Of a DNA stretch of 64,000 nucleotides, positions 33,684 through 42,545 are shown piece after piece; positions within the stretch are counted from its first letter, which is position 1; each line of letters begins with the position of its first letter. The stretch spans positions 7,572 through 71,571 of the forward strand of contig CAJKGK010000017.1 of NCBI GenBank assembly GCA_905199445.1, read 5' to 3'. Source of the DNA: an uncultured Lachnospiraceae bacterium. GTDB lineage: Bacteria > Bacillota > Clostridia > Lachnospirales > Lachnospiraceae. Made by a program: the position numbers and the translations under genes. The notes below the pieces were generated by a model. It had not been told where the DNA came from. It made no database searches and saw only the letters and a list, made by a program, of their open reading frames with translations.

Positions 33684-35579
33684 ATGGAACTGATTCCCAT
33701 ATTGATCGGAGTTCCTGCGCTGGTGGCTGTTATTATGCCCTTTCTGCGCGGGGAAAAGATCCGTGGAATCGTTGTTTATGCAGGTTCCGGGGCAGTGATG
33801 GCAGTGACTGTGGCTGTACTTGGACTTTGGTTTAACGCCGGTGCCGGAACGCAGATGATGTATGTCCATACAGAGCTAATCGACCATCTGATGCTGGTTG
33901 TTGATGTTTTCCTTATGCTGCTGATTGTCTGCCTGAGTTTTAAGCATCGGAAATTTTTAGCGGCATTGCTTTCTGTGATACAAACGGTGCTTCTGATTTA
34001 TGTGGAGATGACCGCACAGCTGCCGGAGGCAGAGCATATGATGGCGGATGGTCTGTCGATGCTTATGTGCCTGATTGTAGCACTTGTGGGCGGTTTGATC
34101 TGTATTTATGCGGTTGGTTATATGAAGGGATATCACCATCACCACAAAGAATTTAAGGATAGGCAGCCGTTTTTCTTTTCAATGCTTTTTTTATTTCTGG
34201 CAGCCATGTTCGGTCTTGTGCTGTCCCATAACCTGATCTGGATGTATTTTTTCTGGGAGATTACCAGTGTGATTTCATTCCTGCTCATTGGCTATACACG
34301 TACAGAGGAAGCCATTCACAACAGTTTTACAGCATTGTGGATGAATCTCTTAGGCGGTCTGGGATTTTCTGTTGCCATTGCGCTGCTGGCTTTCACAAAT
34401 GGAACCGTACAGCTGTCCGATGCGGTTGCCCTTGGCGCCGCGCTGCCGCTGGCCTGTCTGGCACTGGCTGGACTTACAAAATCAGCCCAGCTGCCTTTTT
34501 CATCATGGCTTCTTGGCGCTATGGTGGCCCCTACACCATCCAGTGCACTTTTACACAGCGCAACAATGGTTAAAGCCGGGGTTTATCTTTTGATTCGTCT
34601 GGCTCCGGCTATGCATGGCAACATGGTGGGAACCATGGTCTCATTAATCGGCGGCTTTACATTTATCGCAGCCAGCATGATGGCCATTGCCCAAAATGAC
34701 GGTAAAAAAGTGCTGGCCTTTTCAACAATTTCCAACCTGGGGCTTATTGTGGCCTGTGCAGGAATCGGCGTAGAAGAAACCGTTTGGGGTGCTGTCTTTT
34801 TAATGATTTTCCATTCTGTGAGTAAATCCATGCTGTTTCAGGCTGTGGGAGCTACGGAGAACTGTCTGGGATCCAGAGACATTGAAGATATGCACGGTAT
34901 GCTATTAAGATTGCCAAAATTGACCTATATTATGGGCATCGGCATTGCTGGTATGTATCTTGCGCCATTTGGAATGTTGATTTCCAAATGGGTGGCACTG
35001 AAGGCTTTTGTGGATTCCGGCGATGTGCTTCTTGTTCTTTTTATTGCCTATGGCAGCGCCACTACGATGTTCTATTGGACAAAATGGCTTGCAAAGCTGA
35101 TTTCACAGCATGAGGCCAGAGGCAGTGTTACGGATGTGACCCATAAAGATCAGTATATGTCTATGTTTATTCACGCAGGCTGTATGCTGCTTTTATGTCT
35201 TTTATTCCCGCTGCTGGCAACAGGTGTTGTCAATCCTATTTTGGAGCAGCTGTTTGGCTATGCGGACACGGTTCTTTCCATGAGTGTTCTCACAACCATG
35301 GTTATTATGCTTTTATCTGTTCTTATTGTACCAATGACGATGGCATTTGTTACCAGAGCAGCGCGCAGACACCTTGTGCCTATTTATATGAATGGTGTCA
35401 ATGAAGGCGATAACCGTCATTTTACCAATAGTATGGGTGAACCGGAGCATTTGTATCTGAGTAACTGGTACCTTCGGTTTGAATTTGGTATGCGGCGTCT
35501 GATGCGGCCGTCCGTATATTTTGCGGCTAGCGTCCTGATCGTTATGTTTTGTCTGATTATAGGAGGTGCGGTAAAATGA
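33684..35579 (+). CDS. echA: Ech hydrogenase subunit A (NuoL/Mrp-like ion pump)
   Basis: 631 aa with about 14-16 hydrophobic helices. It is the antiporter-like subunit thought to move H+ or Na+ when the hydrogenase oxidises ferredoxin. The proton-channel family signature appears as W-M-Y-F-F-W-E-I-T-S-V-I-S-F-L-L-I-G, with the key Glu in W-E. A-G-L-T-K-S-A-Q-L-P-F-S-S-W-L carries the conserved Lys and the L-P-F-S-x-W-L-x-x-A-M motif continues, then P-T-P-S-S-A-L-L-H-S-A-T-M-V-K-A-G. H-H-H-H-K in the loop near residue 152 is notable. AGAGGAGGG gives a strong start. Its stop overlaps echB by ATGA. Confidence 0.93.
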   Translation: MELIPILIGVPALVAVIMPFLRGEKIRGIVVYAGSGAVMAVTVAVLGLWFNAGAGTQMMYVHTELIDHLMLVVDVFLMLLIVCLSFKHRKFLAALLSVIQTVLLIYVEMTAQLPEAEHMMADGLSMLMCLIVALVGGLICIYAVGYMKGYHHHHKEFKDRQPFFFSMLFLFLAAMFGLVLSHNLIWMYFFWEITSVISFLLIGYTRTEEAIHNSFTALWMNLLGGLGFSVAIALLAFTNGTVQLSDAVALGAALPLACLALAGLTKSAQLPFSSWLLGAMVAPTPSSALLHSATMVKAGVYLLIRLAPAMHGNMVGTMVSLIGGFTFIAASMMAIAQNDGKKVLAFSTISNLGLIVACAGIGVEETVWGAVFLMIFHSVSKSMLFQAVGATENCLGSRDIEDMHGMLLRLPKLTYIMGIGIAGMYLAPFGMLISKWVALKAFVDSGDVLLVLFIAYGSATTMFYWTKWLAKLISQHEARGSVTDVTHKDQYMSMFIHAGCMLLLCLLFPLLATGVVNPILEQLFGYADTVLSMSVLTTMVIMLLSVLIVPMTMAFVTRAARRHLVPIYMNGVNEGDNRHFTNSMGEPEHLYLSNWYLRFEFGMRRLMRPSVYFAASVLIVMFCLIIGGAVK

Positions 35580-36436
35580 ACGTTGCATTTGTCATTGGAT
35601 ATTTGCTGCTGGCGCCCCTGATCGGCGGTCTGTTGGACGGCGCTGACCGGATGATCAGTGCCAGAATGCAGCGGCGCCGTGGGCCGTCCCTGTTTCAGCC
35701 CTTTTATGACTTAAAAAAATTGTTTTCCAAACAGATGATTGCGGTGAATAATGTTCAGCTGTTTTTAAACCTGAGTTATCTGATCTTCCTTGTCATTGCA
35801 GGCTGTATGCTTTTTGGCGGCATGGATATTCTCATGTGTCTGTTTATTCTTACACTGGCCGATATGTTTTTAATTATGGGCGCATCCAGTGATTCCTCAC
35901 CCTATGCCAATATGGGTGCAGGCAGAGAAATGATTCAGATGATGGCGTATGAACCACTGACGTTAATCGTGGCTGTAGGCTTTTATCTTTCAACCGGTTC
36001 ATTTCATGTCGGTGATATTGTTCAGGCACCGGTGAGTGCCATTGTGTTTATGCCGGGAATGCTTCTGGGCTTTATGTTTACCGCTGCCATTAAATTCAGA
36101 AAATCACCGTTTGATTTATCCACAAGTCATCATGCACATCAGGAGATGATTAAGGGGCTGACAACGGAAATGTCAGGGACAACCCTGGCAATTATGAATA
36201 TTGCGGAATATTATGAAATGATTTTAATTTTCGGCATTTTTGGGCTATTTATTGTCAATGAAAACTGGTGGAGCTGGCCATTGGCTGTTGTTGTGTGTCT
36301 GATTATTTATTTTCTGGAGATTCTCTGGGACAATGCCTCGGCCAGACTAAACTGGAAAAAGACACTTCAAAGCTGCTGGGTGGTAACTCTTTTGGCCGGC
36401 GGCCTGAATCTGCTTATACTGATGCTGATTAAATAG
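35576..36436 (+). CDS. echB: Ech hydrogenase subunit B (NuoH-like)
   Basis: 286 aa from ATG 35576, which overlaps the echA stop and follows AGGAGG. It has about eight TM helices and forms the quinone-less membrane anchor that couples the soluble arm to the pump. R-R-R-G-P-S-L-F-Q-P-F-Y-D-L-K-K-L-F is the NuoH-type loop, and K-S-P-F-D-L-S-T-S-H-H-A-H-Q-E is the group 4 hydrogenase version of the loop that touches the catalytic module. Confidence 0.95.
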   Translation: MNVAFVIGYLLLAPLIGGLLDGADRMISARMQRRRGPSLFQPFYDLKKLFSKQMIAVNNVQLFLNLSYLIFLVIAGCMLFGGMDILMCLFILTLADMFLIMGASSDSSPYANMGAGREMIQMMAYEPLTLIVAVGFYLSTGSFHVGDIVQAPVSAIVFMPGMLLGFMFTAAIKFRKSPFDLSTSHHAHQEMIKGLTTEMSGTTLAIMNIAEYYEMILIFGIFGLFIVNENWWSWPLAVVVCLIIYFLEILWDNASARLNWKKTLQSCWVVTLLAGGLNLLILMLIK

Positions 36437-36454
36437 CGGAAAGGGGAAGAACAG

Positions 36455-36898
36455 ATGGGGAAAATATCAAAATCTCCCTGGCTTTTACATTATGATGCCA
36501 GCAGCTGCAATGGCTGTGATATTGAGGTTCTGGACTGCTTAACACCCCGGTATGACATCGAGCGTTTTGGAATTATTAATACAGGTGATCCGTTCCAGGC
36601 GGATATACTGCTTATTACAGGCGGCGTAAACAGTCAGACGGAGCCGGTGGTCAGACAGCTCTATACGCAGATGCCTGAACCCAAAGTGGTTGTGGCTGTA
36701 GGAATTTGTGCCTGTAGCGGCGGTGTGTTTAAAGATTGTTATAACATCAAAGGCGGTATTGACACAGTGATTCCTGTGGATGTTTATGTGCCTGGCTGTG
36801 CTGCACGCCCGGAGGCTATTATTGACGGTGTGGTCAGGGCGCTGGCGGTGCTGGATGAAAAGCGTGAACGGATGCGGTCAGGAAAAAATGACGGCTGA
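36455..36898 (+). CDS. echC: Ech hydrogenase small subunit C (NuoB-like)
   Basis: 147 aa. It carries the proximal [4Fe-4S] cluster. Ligands: Cys18 and Cys21 (S-C-N-G-C-D-I-E), a Cys in G-I-C-A-C-S-G-G (Cys85 or Cys87) and Cys115 (V-P-G-C). The short chain without a signal peptide fits group 4 small subunits, which face the cytoplasm. Confidence 0.96.
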   Translation: MGKISKSPWLLHYDASSCNGCDIEVLDCLTPRYDIERFGIINTGDPFQADILLITGGVNSQTEPVVRQLYTQMPEPKVVVAVGICACSGGVFKDCYNIKGGIDTVIPVDVYVPGCAARPEAIIDGVVRALAVLDEKRERMRSGKNDG

Positions 36899-36930
36899 CA
36901 AGGGCGCGGACGGATGAGGAGAGTTGATGT

Positions 36931-37281
36931 ATGGATTATAAAAGTGAAATTAAACCTGTAAAAATGGAAGATTTTCTGGCAGAGGTTATACGGTTGAAAA
37001 TGGGACAGTGGCGGTTAGCCCAGATTTGTGCGGTTCGTGTTCAGGAAGGCTATGAGCTGAGCTACTCTTTTTGCAGCAGAGCTTATGAGATGATCACGCT
37101 GAGACTTTTGGCAGGTCTGGATGATGTCGTTCCCAGTATTACCCAGATTTATCCCTGTGCCTTTTTACAGGAAAATGAAGCTGCGGAATTATTTGGGGTT
37201 CATATCGAAAGCCTGAATCCGGATTATCATTCCAAAATCTATCGGATCAATAAAGAAACGCCATTTAAGGAAAAGGGGTGA
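36931..37281 (+). CDS. echD: Ech hydrogenase subunit D (NuoC-like)
   Basis: 116 aa. A small NuoC-type protein that supports the large subunit. It has Y-E-L-S-Y-S-F and S-I-T-Q-I-Y-P-C-A-F-L-Q-E-N-E-A-A-E-L-F-G-V, the family's conserved C-terminal stretch, with D-Y-H-S-K near the end. GAGGAGAG precedes the ATG. It ends 6 bp before echE. Confidence 0.93.
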   Translation: MDYKSEIKPVKMEDFLAEVIRLKMGQWRLAQICAVRVQEGYELSYSFCSRAYEMITLRLLAGLDDVVPSITQIYPCAFLQENEAAELFGVHIESLNPDYHSKIYRINKETPFKEKG

Positions 37282-37287
37282 GTCAGA

Positions 37288-38367
37288 GTGGCAAAAAGAA
37301 GTATTATACCATTTGGGCCTCAGCACCCGGTATTGCCGGAACCGGTTCATTTGGATCTTGTGTTGGAAGACGAGACAGTGGTACAGGCAGTTCCCAGTAT
37401 CGGTTATATTCACAGAGGTCTGGAAAAGCTGGTAGAAAAAAAGGATTTTAAACAGTATGTATATATTGCAGAACGTGTCTGCGGCATTTGCAGCTGCGGA
37501 CACGGGATGGGTTACTGTGAGGCCGTGGAGCAGGTTATGGGTATCGAAGTCCCAAGACGGGCAGATTATTTGAGAACCATCTGGATGGAAATGAGCCGTG
37601 TACACAGTCATCTGCTCTGGCTTGGTCTTCTGGCAGATGCCCTGGGCTTTGAAAGTCTGTTTATGGAGGCCTGGCGGCTGAGAGAAAAAATACTGGATAT
37701 GTTTGATGCTACAACCGGAGGTCGGATTATTTTTTCAGTGAACTGTGTGGGTGGCGTGCTCAAAGATATGGAGCCATCCATGCTGTCGGCTATTTCTTCG
37801 ACAATTAATGATATGGAGAAGGAACTGGCCCCGATCATGGAAACCTTCTTAAAAGATTATACGGTTCAGAGCCGCCTTCAGGGCTTGGGTGTACTGTCAA
37901 AAGACCAGGCCATTTTACTTGGCGCTGTAGGACCGATGCTTCGGGCCAGCGGAGAAGATTATGATGTACGCAGACTGGGCTATGCCGCTTATAATGATCT
38001 GACGATCGAACCGGTGATTGCCAATGACGGAGATTCCTATGCCCGCTGTGAGGTCAGATTAAAAGAAATTATTCAGTCGTTTAGGTTGATTCGTGAAGCC
38101 ATCGATAAAATCCCTGAAGGACCCATCAGTGTTCCTGTGAAGGGAAATCCTAATGGAGAGTATTTTATGCGGATCGAGCAGCCAAGAGGTGAGGCGATTT
38201 ATTATGTCAAAGGCAACGGAACAAAAAATTTGGACCGTTTCAGGCTGAGAACGCCGACCACAAGCAATATTCCACCCATGCTTGAGCTGCTTAAAGGCTG
38301 TCAGCTGGGCGATGTACCTTTGCTGATTTTAACGATTGACCCTTGTATCAGCTGCACAGAAAGGTGA
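37288..38367 (+). CDS. echE: Ech hydrogenase large subunit E ([NiFe] catalytic, NuoD-like)
   Basis: 359 aa from a GTG start after AAGGGGTGA. The [NiFe] site is held by two C-x2-C motifs: Cys65/Cys68 (E-R-V-C-G-I-C-S-C-G-H) and Cys353/Cys356 (D-P-C-I-S-C-T-E-R). The chain ends at residue 359, three residues after the last ligand, so there is no C-terminal peptide to cleave; this is known for EchE and CooH and agrees with the lack of an endopeptidase gene here. The enzyme reduces protons with ferredoxin electrons. Confidence 0.97.
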   Translation: MAKRSIIPFGPQHPVLPEPVHLDLVLEDETVVQAVPSIGYIHRGLEKLVEKKDFKQYVYIAERVCGICSCGHGMGYCEAVEQVMGIEVPRRADYLRTIWMEMSRVHSHLLWLGLLADALGFESLFMEAWRLREKILDMFDATTGGRIIFSVNCVGGVLKDMEPSMLSAISSTINDMEKELAPIMETFLKDYTVQSRLQGLGVLSKDQAILLGAVGPMLRASGEDYDVRRLGYAAYNDLTIEPVIANDGDSYARCEVRLKEIIQSFRLIREAIDKIPEGPISVPVKGNPNGEYFMRIEQPRGEAIYYVKGNGTKNLDRFRLRTPTTSNIPPMLELLKGCQLGDVPLLILTIDPCISCTER

Positions 38368-38376
38368 TGATAGTTT

Positions 38377-38793
38377 ATGGAAAATGTAAAGTTTCTCGCC
38401 TTTGCCCGTACGGCCCTGAAAAATATGTTTAAAAAACCGGCCACAACGGATTATCCTTTTGCACCGGCTACATTTCCGGAACGGATGCGGGGGCATATTG
38501 AAATCGAAACAAAAGATTGTATCTGCTGTGGGCTATGTATGCGTTCCTGCCCACCGGGGGCTATTTTGGTGGACAAGGCCGCAGGAAAATGGGTAATTGA
38601 CCGTTTTGACTGTGTTCAATGTGGCAACTGTGCCAATGTGTGCCCGAAAAAATGTCTGAAACTTGTCTCAGGTTATACAAAACCCGATGACCATAAGTCA
38701 AAGGACAGTTATGATGTGACCCCGCCGGTGATTAAGAAACCTTTGGTTAAGCCGGCAGCGGAAGCTGTACAAAAATCCAAAAAACCAGATTAA
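38377..38793 (+). CDS. echF: Ech hydrogenase ferredoxin subunit F (NuoI-like)
   Basis: 138 aa with two [4Fe-4S] motifs: Cys48, 51, 54, 58 (C-I-C-C-G-L-C-M-R-S-C-P) and Cys79, 82, 85, 89 (C-V-Q-C-G-N-C-A-N-V-C-P). It should pass electrons from soluble ferredoxin to EchC. The last ~35 residues are a lysine/proline-rich tail. It is the final gene of echABCDEF and ends at a strong bidirectional terminator. Confidence 0.95.
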   Translation: MENVKFLAFARTALKNMFKKPATTDYPFAPATFPERMRGHIEIETKDCICCGLCMRSCPPGAILVDKAAGKWVIDRFDCVQCGNCANVCPKKCLKLVSGYTKPDDHKSKDSYDVTPPVIKKPLVKPAAEAVQKSKKPD

Positions 38794-38811
38794 TGAGAGC
38801 CTGGGGAGCAG

Positions 38812-38860
38812 ATAAAACAGAGAGCTGACGCCCAAAGGGGCGCCAGCTCTCTGTTTTATT
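38812..38860. terminator. Bidirectional terminator after echF
   Basis: About 22 bp of stem (ATAAAACAGAGAGCTG... with ...CAGCTCTCTGTTTTAT) around GCCC/GGGC; A and T runs flank both sides. It serves echF and the nitroreductase. Confidence 0.9.
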
Positions 38861-38879
38861 ACACAATAGAACATTGTGT

Positions 38880-39536
38880 TTAAAGTGATAATTTTTTTCC
38901 GGAACCTATTTCAAAATGATATTTTACAATTCCCAGATCCAGTTTTGTATAAAATCCCTTGCTACAAACTGCGTTGACTTTACTGTCAGAAGATAATTTA
39001 AAGAAAAATTTCTGTTGATTCATCGCAGTCGGGGCAAGAAGTGCAGCTTCCATACCATTCAAAAACCATTCCGGCATATTGGCTGCATGATTGCAGACCG
39101 CCTGCAATGACTTGTTTTTATGGGGCACACCTTGTGTTTCACCATAACCGAACGCAATCAGACAGATTTGTTTTTCTCCCCTGCAAATGTTTGCCCTGCT
39201 TTTGCCGTGAGTCATTGCCACCCAGCAGCTATTAAGTCCAAGCTCCTGTATTTTTAAAACAATTTCTTCACCATAATATCCTAATGTTTCATCAAGCTTC
39301 GGGGATTTTTTGCCTACAAGGGCGATATAATTTTTTACCCCGGTAAATTTGCCATAATGTGCCATCATGGAGTCAAAACATTGTGGCTCATCATAAAAAA
39401 TCTGAATATGTAATTCCGCTTCATTGTTGATTTTTTCAATCATTTCATTGAGTACAGTTCGCTGTTTTGAGTCAATCGCAATATCTTTGTATTGGCGGAC
39501 ACTATGCCGCTGCTTCATAAGTTCTAATATTTCCAT
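38880..39536 (-). CDS. Nitroreductase family protein
   Basis: 218 aa. The N-terminus L-M-K-Q-R-H-S-V-R-Q-Y is the FMN-binding start of nitroreductases, which reduce nitro or quinone compounds with NAD(P)H. Y-Y-G-E-E-I-V-L-K-I-Q-E-L-G-L-N-S-C-W-V and L-L-A-P-T-A-M-N-Q-Q are family features. It lies 27 bp after an ArsR-type regulator gene on the same strand with its own GGAGGT site, so the pair is a likely operon. Substrate unknown. Confidence 0.88.
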   Translation of the reverse strand: MEILELMKQRHSVRQYKDIAIDSKQRTVLNEMIEKINNEAELHIQIFYDEPQCFDSMMAHYGKFTGVKNYIALVGKKSPKLDETLGYYGEEIVLKIQELGLNSCWVAMTHGKSRANICRGEKQICLIAFGYGETQGVPHKNKSLQAVCNHAANMPEWFLNGMEAALLAPTAMNQQKFFFKLSSDSKVNAVCSKGFYTKLDLGIVKYHFEIGSGKKLSL

Positions 39537-39563
39537 TATAAAGTTACCTCCGATTTTGTTTTT

Positions 39564-39917
39564 TTATTCACCGCTTCTGTCCGGCAATTCTTTTGAAATT
39601 TTCATGGCAAGCTGCAACGTCGAAATCAGTTGTTCAAAGGCTTCCATTTCGGGGTCAAAATAATAGTAATTTTTTGTTCCCTCTTTGCGTACTTTCATAA
39701 TTCCAGCGTTTTTCATAATCTGCAAGTGATGGGAAACCGCAGGCCTGGAAAGGTTTGTTTTTTCCGTAATATCACCCACTCGAACACCCATGCAGTTTCC
39801 CATTTTCATCATTTCTAAAATGAGGTGCTGCCTTGTTTCATCACCGATAGCTGTCAATATCTTTGCCGAAGCGGAGAAGTTTTTGGCCAAAGTGAAAATC
39901 TTTTCATTTAGTTCCAT
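39564..39917 (-). CDS. ArsR/SmtB-type winged-helix regulator
   Basis: 117 aa from ATG 39917, six bases after GGGAG. The HTH is T-N-L-S-R-P-A-V-S-H-H-L-Q-I-M, followed by the wing K-E-G-T-K-N-Y-Y-Y-F. The family is usually a repressor released by metals or small molecules. No typical ELCVCDL metal motif is seen; cysteines are few (G-N-C-M-G-V), so the signal may not be a metal. It probably controls itself and the nitroreductase. Upstream, AACAT..ATGTT repeats at about 39962-39984 may be its operator. Confidence 0.88.
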   Translation of the reverse strand: MELNEKIFTLAKNFSASAKILTAIGDETRQHLILEMMKMGNCMGVRVGDITEKTNLSRPAVSHHLQIMKNAGIMKVRKEGTKNYYYFDPEMEAFEQLISTLQLAMKISKELPDRSGE

Positions 39918-40053
39918 GCACATCTCCCTTTCGTTCAAACACTTAAACCATAAATAGTATAACATAGAATTTTAGAAAATGTTTATTGGTAAAGAAAATC
40001 AAGATGGTTGCATCAGCCTGTCCTATAGTATTACGTTTTAGCAGGTGGCTTTT

Positions 40054-40650
40054 TTATTGAAAAATTGTTTGAACAAGAATATCAAAAGAAATAGGTTTAA
40101 ATCGATTTGGGAAGACACGTGTAACTTCTCTGGCACCAATCATGTAGCCGACAAAAAGATTGGCAATGATTACAGGGTCATCTTTCTTTATTTCGCCCAG
40201 CTGCTGGCCAAGTCGAATAATGGGCACAATTGTATCATGAATCATGTCAGAACCATCCATAAAAGCAGCTGTAGCCCTTTGCTGATAGTAAGGAGCAGAA
40301 TGGAGTGCTTTGATCAGGTTTTTCCGAAGCGTCGGATCAGCGGATTCCTCCGAAGAAACCGAGATAAAGGACTCATAGTGTCTGCGCAAAGTAGTCAGTG
40401 CTGAATGATCGATGAGCTCTAACTTGGTTTTACGTTTCTGAGCTAAAATCCATTCCTCTAATAATGCATCCATGATGCTTTTTTTGCTGTCAAAGTATTT
40501 ATATATAAGCGCTTCGCTGCAGTTGGCAGTAAGGGCAATCTGCTTGGTTGTGGTTTTTTCATATCCGTATTCTGCAAATAAATTACAGGCTGCATTTAAT
40601 ATAAGTTCTTTACGTTGCTTTCCGGAAATCCTTTTTCTAACAGCTTCCAT
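40054..40650 (-). CDS. TetR family regulator
   Basis: 198 aa from ATG 40650, preceded by AGAGGTGAC. The N-terminal HTH reads I-L-N-A-A-C-N-L-F-A-E-Y-G-Y-E-K-T-T-T, then A-L-I-Y-K-Y-F. The C-terminal ligand domain is unassigned. It is divergent from the esterase gene at 40868; a perfect 8-bp inverted repeat in that promoter is its likely operator. Confidence 0.92.
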   Translation of the reverse strand: MEAVRKRISGKQRKELILNAACNLFAEYGYEKTTTKQIALTANCSEALIYKYFDSKKSIMDALLEEWILAQKRKTKLELIDHSALTTLRRHYESFISVSSEESADPTLRKNLIKALHSAPYYQQRATAAFMDGSDMIHDTIVPIIRLGQQLGEIKKDDPVIIANLFVGYMIGAREVTRVFPNRFKPISFDILVQTIFQ

Positions 40651-40798
40651 TTTGTCACCTCTCTGGCATTGATTTTCTTCTATCATATCATAATTGAAAA
40701 TGCTTGGATAGGTTATTCGATTTTTAAAATAAGTAAATTTTGACTAATTTTTAAAACTTATTTTTGTAAATTATGGTTATAGAAATGTAGAAAAAATA

Positions 40799-40833
40799 TT
40801 GTTATACTCAATATAAGTAAGTGATACTTACTT
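40799..40833 (+). promoter_or_regulatory. Esterase promoter with TetR-type operator
   Basis: TTGTTA (40799-40804), 17 bp, TGATAC (40822-40827). A perfect palindrome, AAGTAAGT (40815-40822) GAT ACTTACTT (40826-40833), overlaps the -10. The position implies repression of the esterase gene. Confidence 0.7.
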
Positions 40834-40867
40834 ACTAATTTTAAAATACATATATCAGGAGGTTTAC

Positions 40868-42454
40868 ATGAAAAGACAAGTTTTATCCATTTTTGTTGTA
40901 ACTGCATTTGTGACAGGTGCACTGGCAGGGTGTGGTACCGAAACTAAACAGACAGAAAGTTTACCTGAGACTGCAGAAAATGTCCAGGAGGAATGCCAAT
41001 CAGAAACTTCGATCCGTGGAGAGTCTGTAACAGAAAGTATGGTAAATGCCATAGAGACTGGATCAGATACTTCCGGCGCGGTCCATTTATCCCAGGATCT
41101 TTCTTTGTTAGCGGCCAGGCCGGCTTATGGCATAAATCCGGATTATCAGATTTGGACAACAATTCCCTATTTGGTTGAAGATGCTCAGATGCAGTTTACT
41201 GCGACAATTTCGGCGGATGAGATGTTGCAAAGTTTTGAGGTTCAATGCTATTTTTTTGAAGATCAGACAGCCAAGCTTGAATATGTAGATGAAAAATTGT
41301 CCGTCACAGAAGATAAAACAGGGTTTATGGAGGAAATTGCGCCGGAAGTGGTGCAATACGCAATTGATCAAAATATATGGTTTAAGGCCGAAGACTGTCC
41401 GGCAGTATATGGACAGTTTACGGATCCTGGAGATGAGCCAACAGCGGTGAATTATGTGGCCGATGAACGGCCTTTATATATTCAGGCTGGGGTATGGAAA
41501 GAAAATTTTGAACGTGAAAATCCCAATTTAAACGGTCTGGCGACTGAAATTAAAGATGAAAAGCTGGAGGCTTATAAACAGCCTTGTGACTTAAAAGGAA
41601 GTGTGGAAGCCTTTGAGTATGATACATATTATTATGCAAAGGATCTGGCGAATGGGGATCCGCTGAGCCATGCAACTCCAATTACGAAAACTGCCTATGT
41701 CTATTTACCAGCCGGTTATGATGAAACAAAAGAATATGATATTTTGTATCTCCTCCATGGCGGCGGTGATAATGCTGCAAAATGGTTTTCTCAAAAAGAT
41801 GAGACAAATGGAGCTGTGGGGGAAGGTTATGCCGTAAATATTTTAGATAACCTTTTTGCCAACGGAGATGCTCAGTCGTTTATTGTCGTTACACCGGGAT
41901 TGTATAACGAAAATGATGAAAGTACACAGGAATTAAATGGATATACAGAAACTTTTGCGTATGAACTGAGAGATTTAATGAAAGTGGCAGAATCTAAATA
42001 TTCCACGTATGCCCAGGATGTGACAGAGGAGGCACTTATTGACAGCAGGGATCACCGCGCATTTGCAGGATTGTCTATGGGTTCTATTACCACATGGCAT
42101 TCTGCAGTGACTAATTGTCTGGATGTGGTCAGCTGGTTTGGAAATATGTCCGGCGGCCCGTCAGCTGATACTGCAGAAGCCGAGGCGTATACAAAAAATA
42201 CAATTATTCCTGCGATTGAGAAGGCTGCAACTGACGGCTATAAGATTCATATGCTTTTAAGTATGAATGGTGTTCACGATATTGCGCTTGACCCCCACGT
42301 CAAAACACACCAGCTTCTTGTAGATTTTGCCGAAAATAATGATGCTTTAAATGTAGGAGAAAACTATGACTTTATTGTTTCAGATGGTGCCCACACCTTT
42401 GAGGCATGGAACCTGTATCTTTATGATATGGCTCATGTGTTTTTTAAAAATTAA
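40868..42454 (+). CDS. Secreted lipoprotein esterase (esterase D/feruloyl esterase-like)
   Basis: 528 aa. The signal peptide ends at lipobox G-A-L-A-G-C, so the protein is lipid-anchored outside. Residues about 25-90 are a Ser/Glu/Thr-rich linker and about 90-270 a beta-type accessory domain. The C-terminal alpha/beta hydrolase starts at T-A-Y-V-Y-L-P-A-G-Y-D and has L-L-H-G-G-G, nucleophile G-L-S-M-G-S, and the likely catalytic His in S-D-G-A-H-T-F. Such domains remove acetyl or feruloyl groups from xylan; the actual substrate is unknown. AGGAGG gives the start, and TetR control is indicated by the operator. Confidence 0.87.
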   Translation: MKRQVLSIFVVTAFVTGALAGCGTETKQTESLPETAENVQEECQSETSIRGESVTESMVNAIETGSDTSGAVHLSQDLSLLAARPAYGINPDYQIWTTIPYLVEDAQMQFTATISADEMLQSFEVQCYFFEDQTAKLEYVDEKLSVTEDKTGFMEEIAPEVVQYAIDQNIWFKAEDCPAVYGQFTDPGDEPTAVNYVADERPLYIQAGVWKENFERENPNLNGLATEIKDEKLEAYKQPCDLKGSVEAFEYDTYYYAKDLANGDPLSHATPITKTAYVYLPAGYDETKEYDILYLLHGGGDNAAKWFSQKDETNGAVGEGYAVNILDNLFANGDAQSFIVVTPGLYNENDESTQELNGYTETFAYELRDLMKVAESKYSTYAQDVTEEALIDSRDHRAFAGLSMGSITTWHSAVTNCLDVVSWFGNMSGGPSADTAEAEAYTKNTIIPAIEKAATDGYKIHMLLSMNGVHDIALDPHVKTHQLLVDFAENNDALNVGENYDFIVSDGAHTFEAWNLYLYDMAHVFFKN

Positions 42455-42545
42455 CCCGTGGCCTTGACTGTGTTGCCATCGGTTGTTAAAATATCAAAAG
42501 AAGGGAATGAATGTTGATATATAAAGGGATTGGAGGCAGCAAAAG

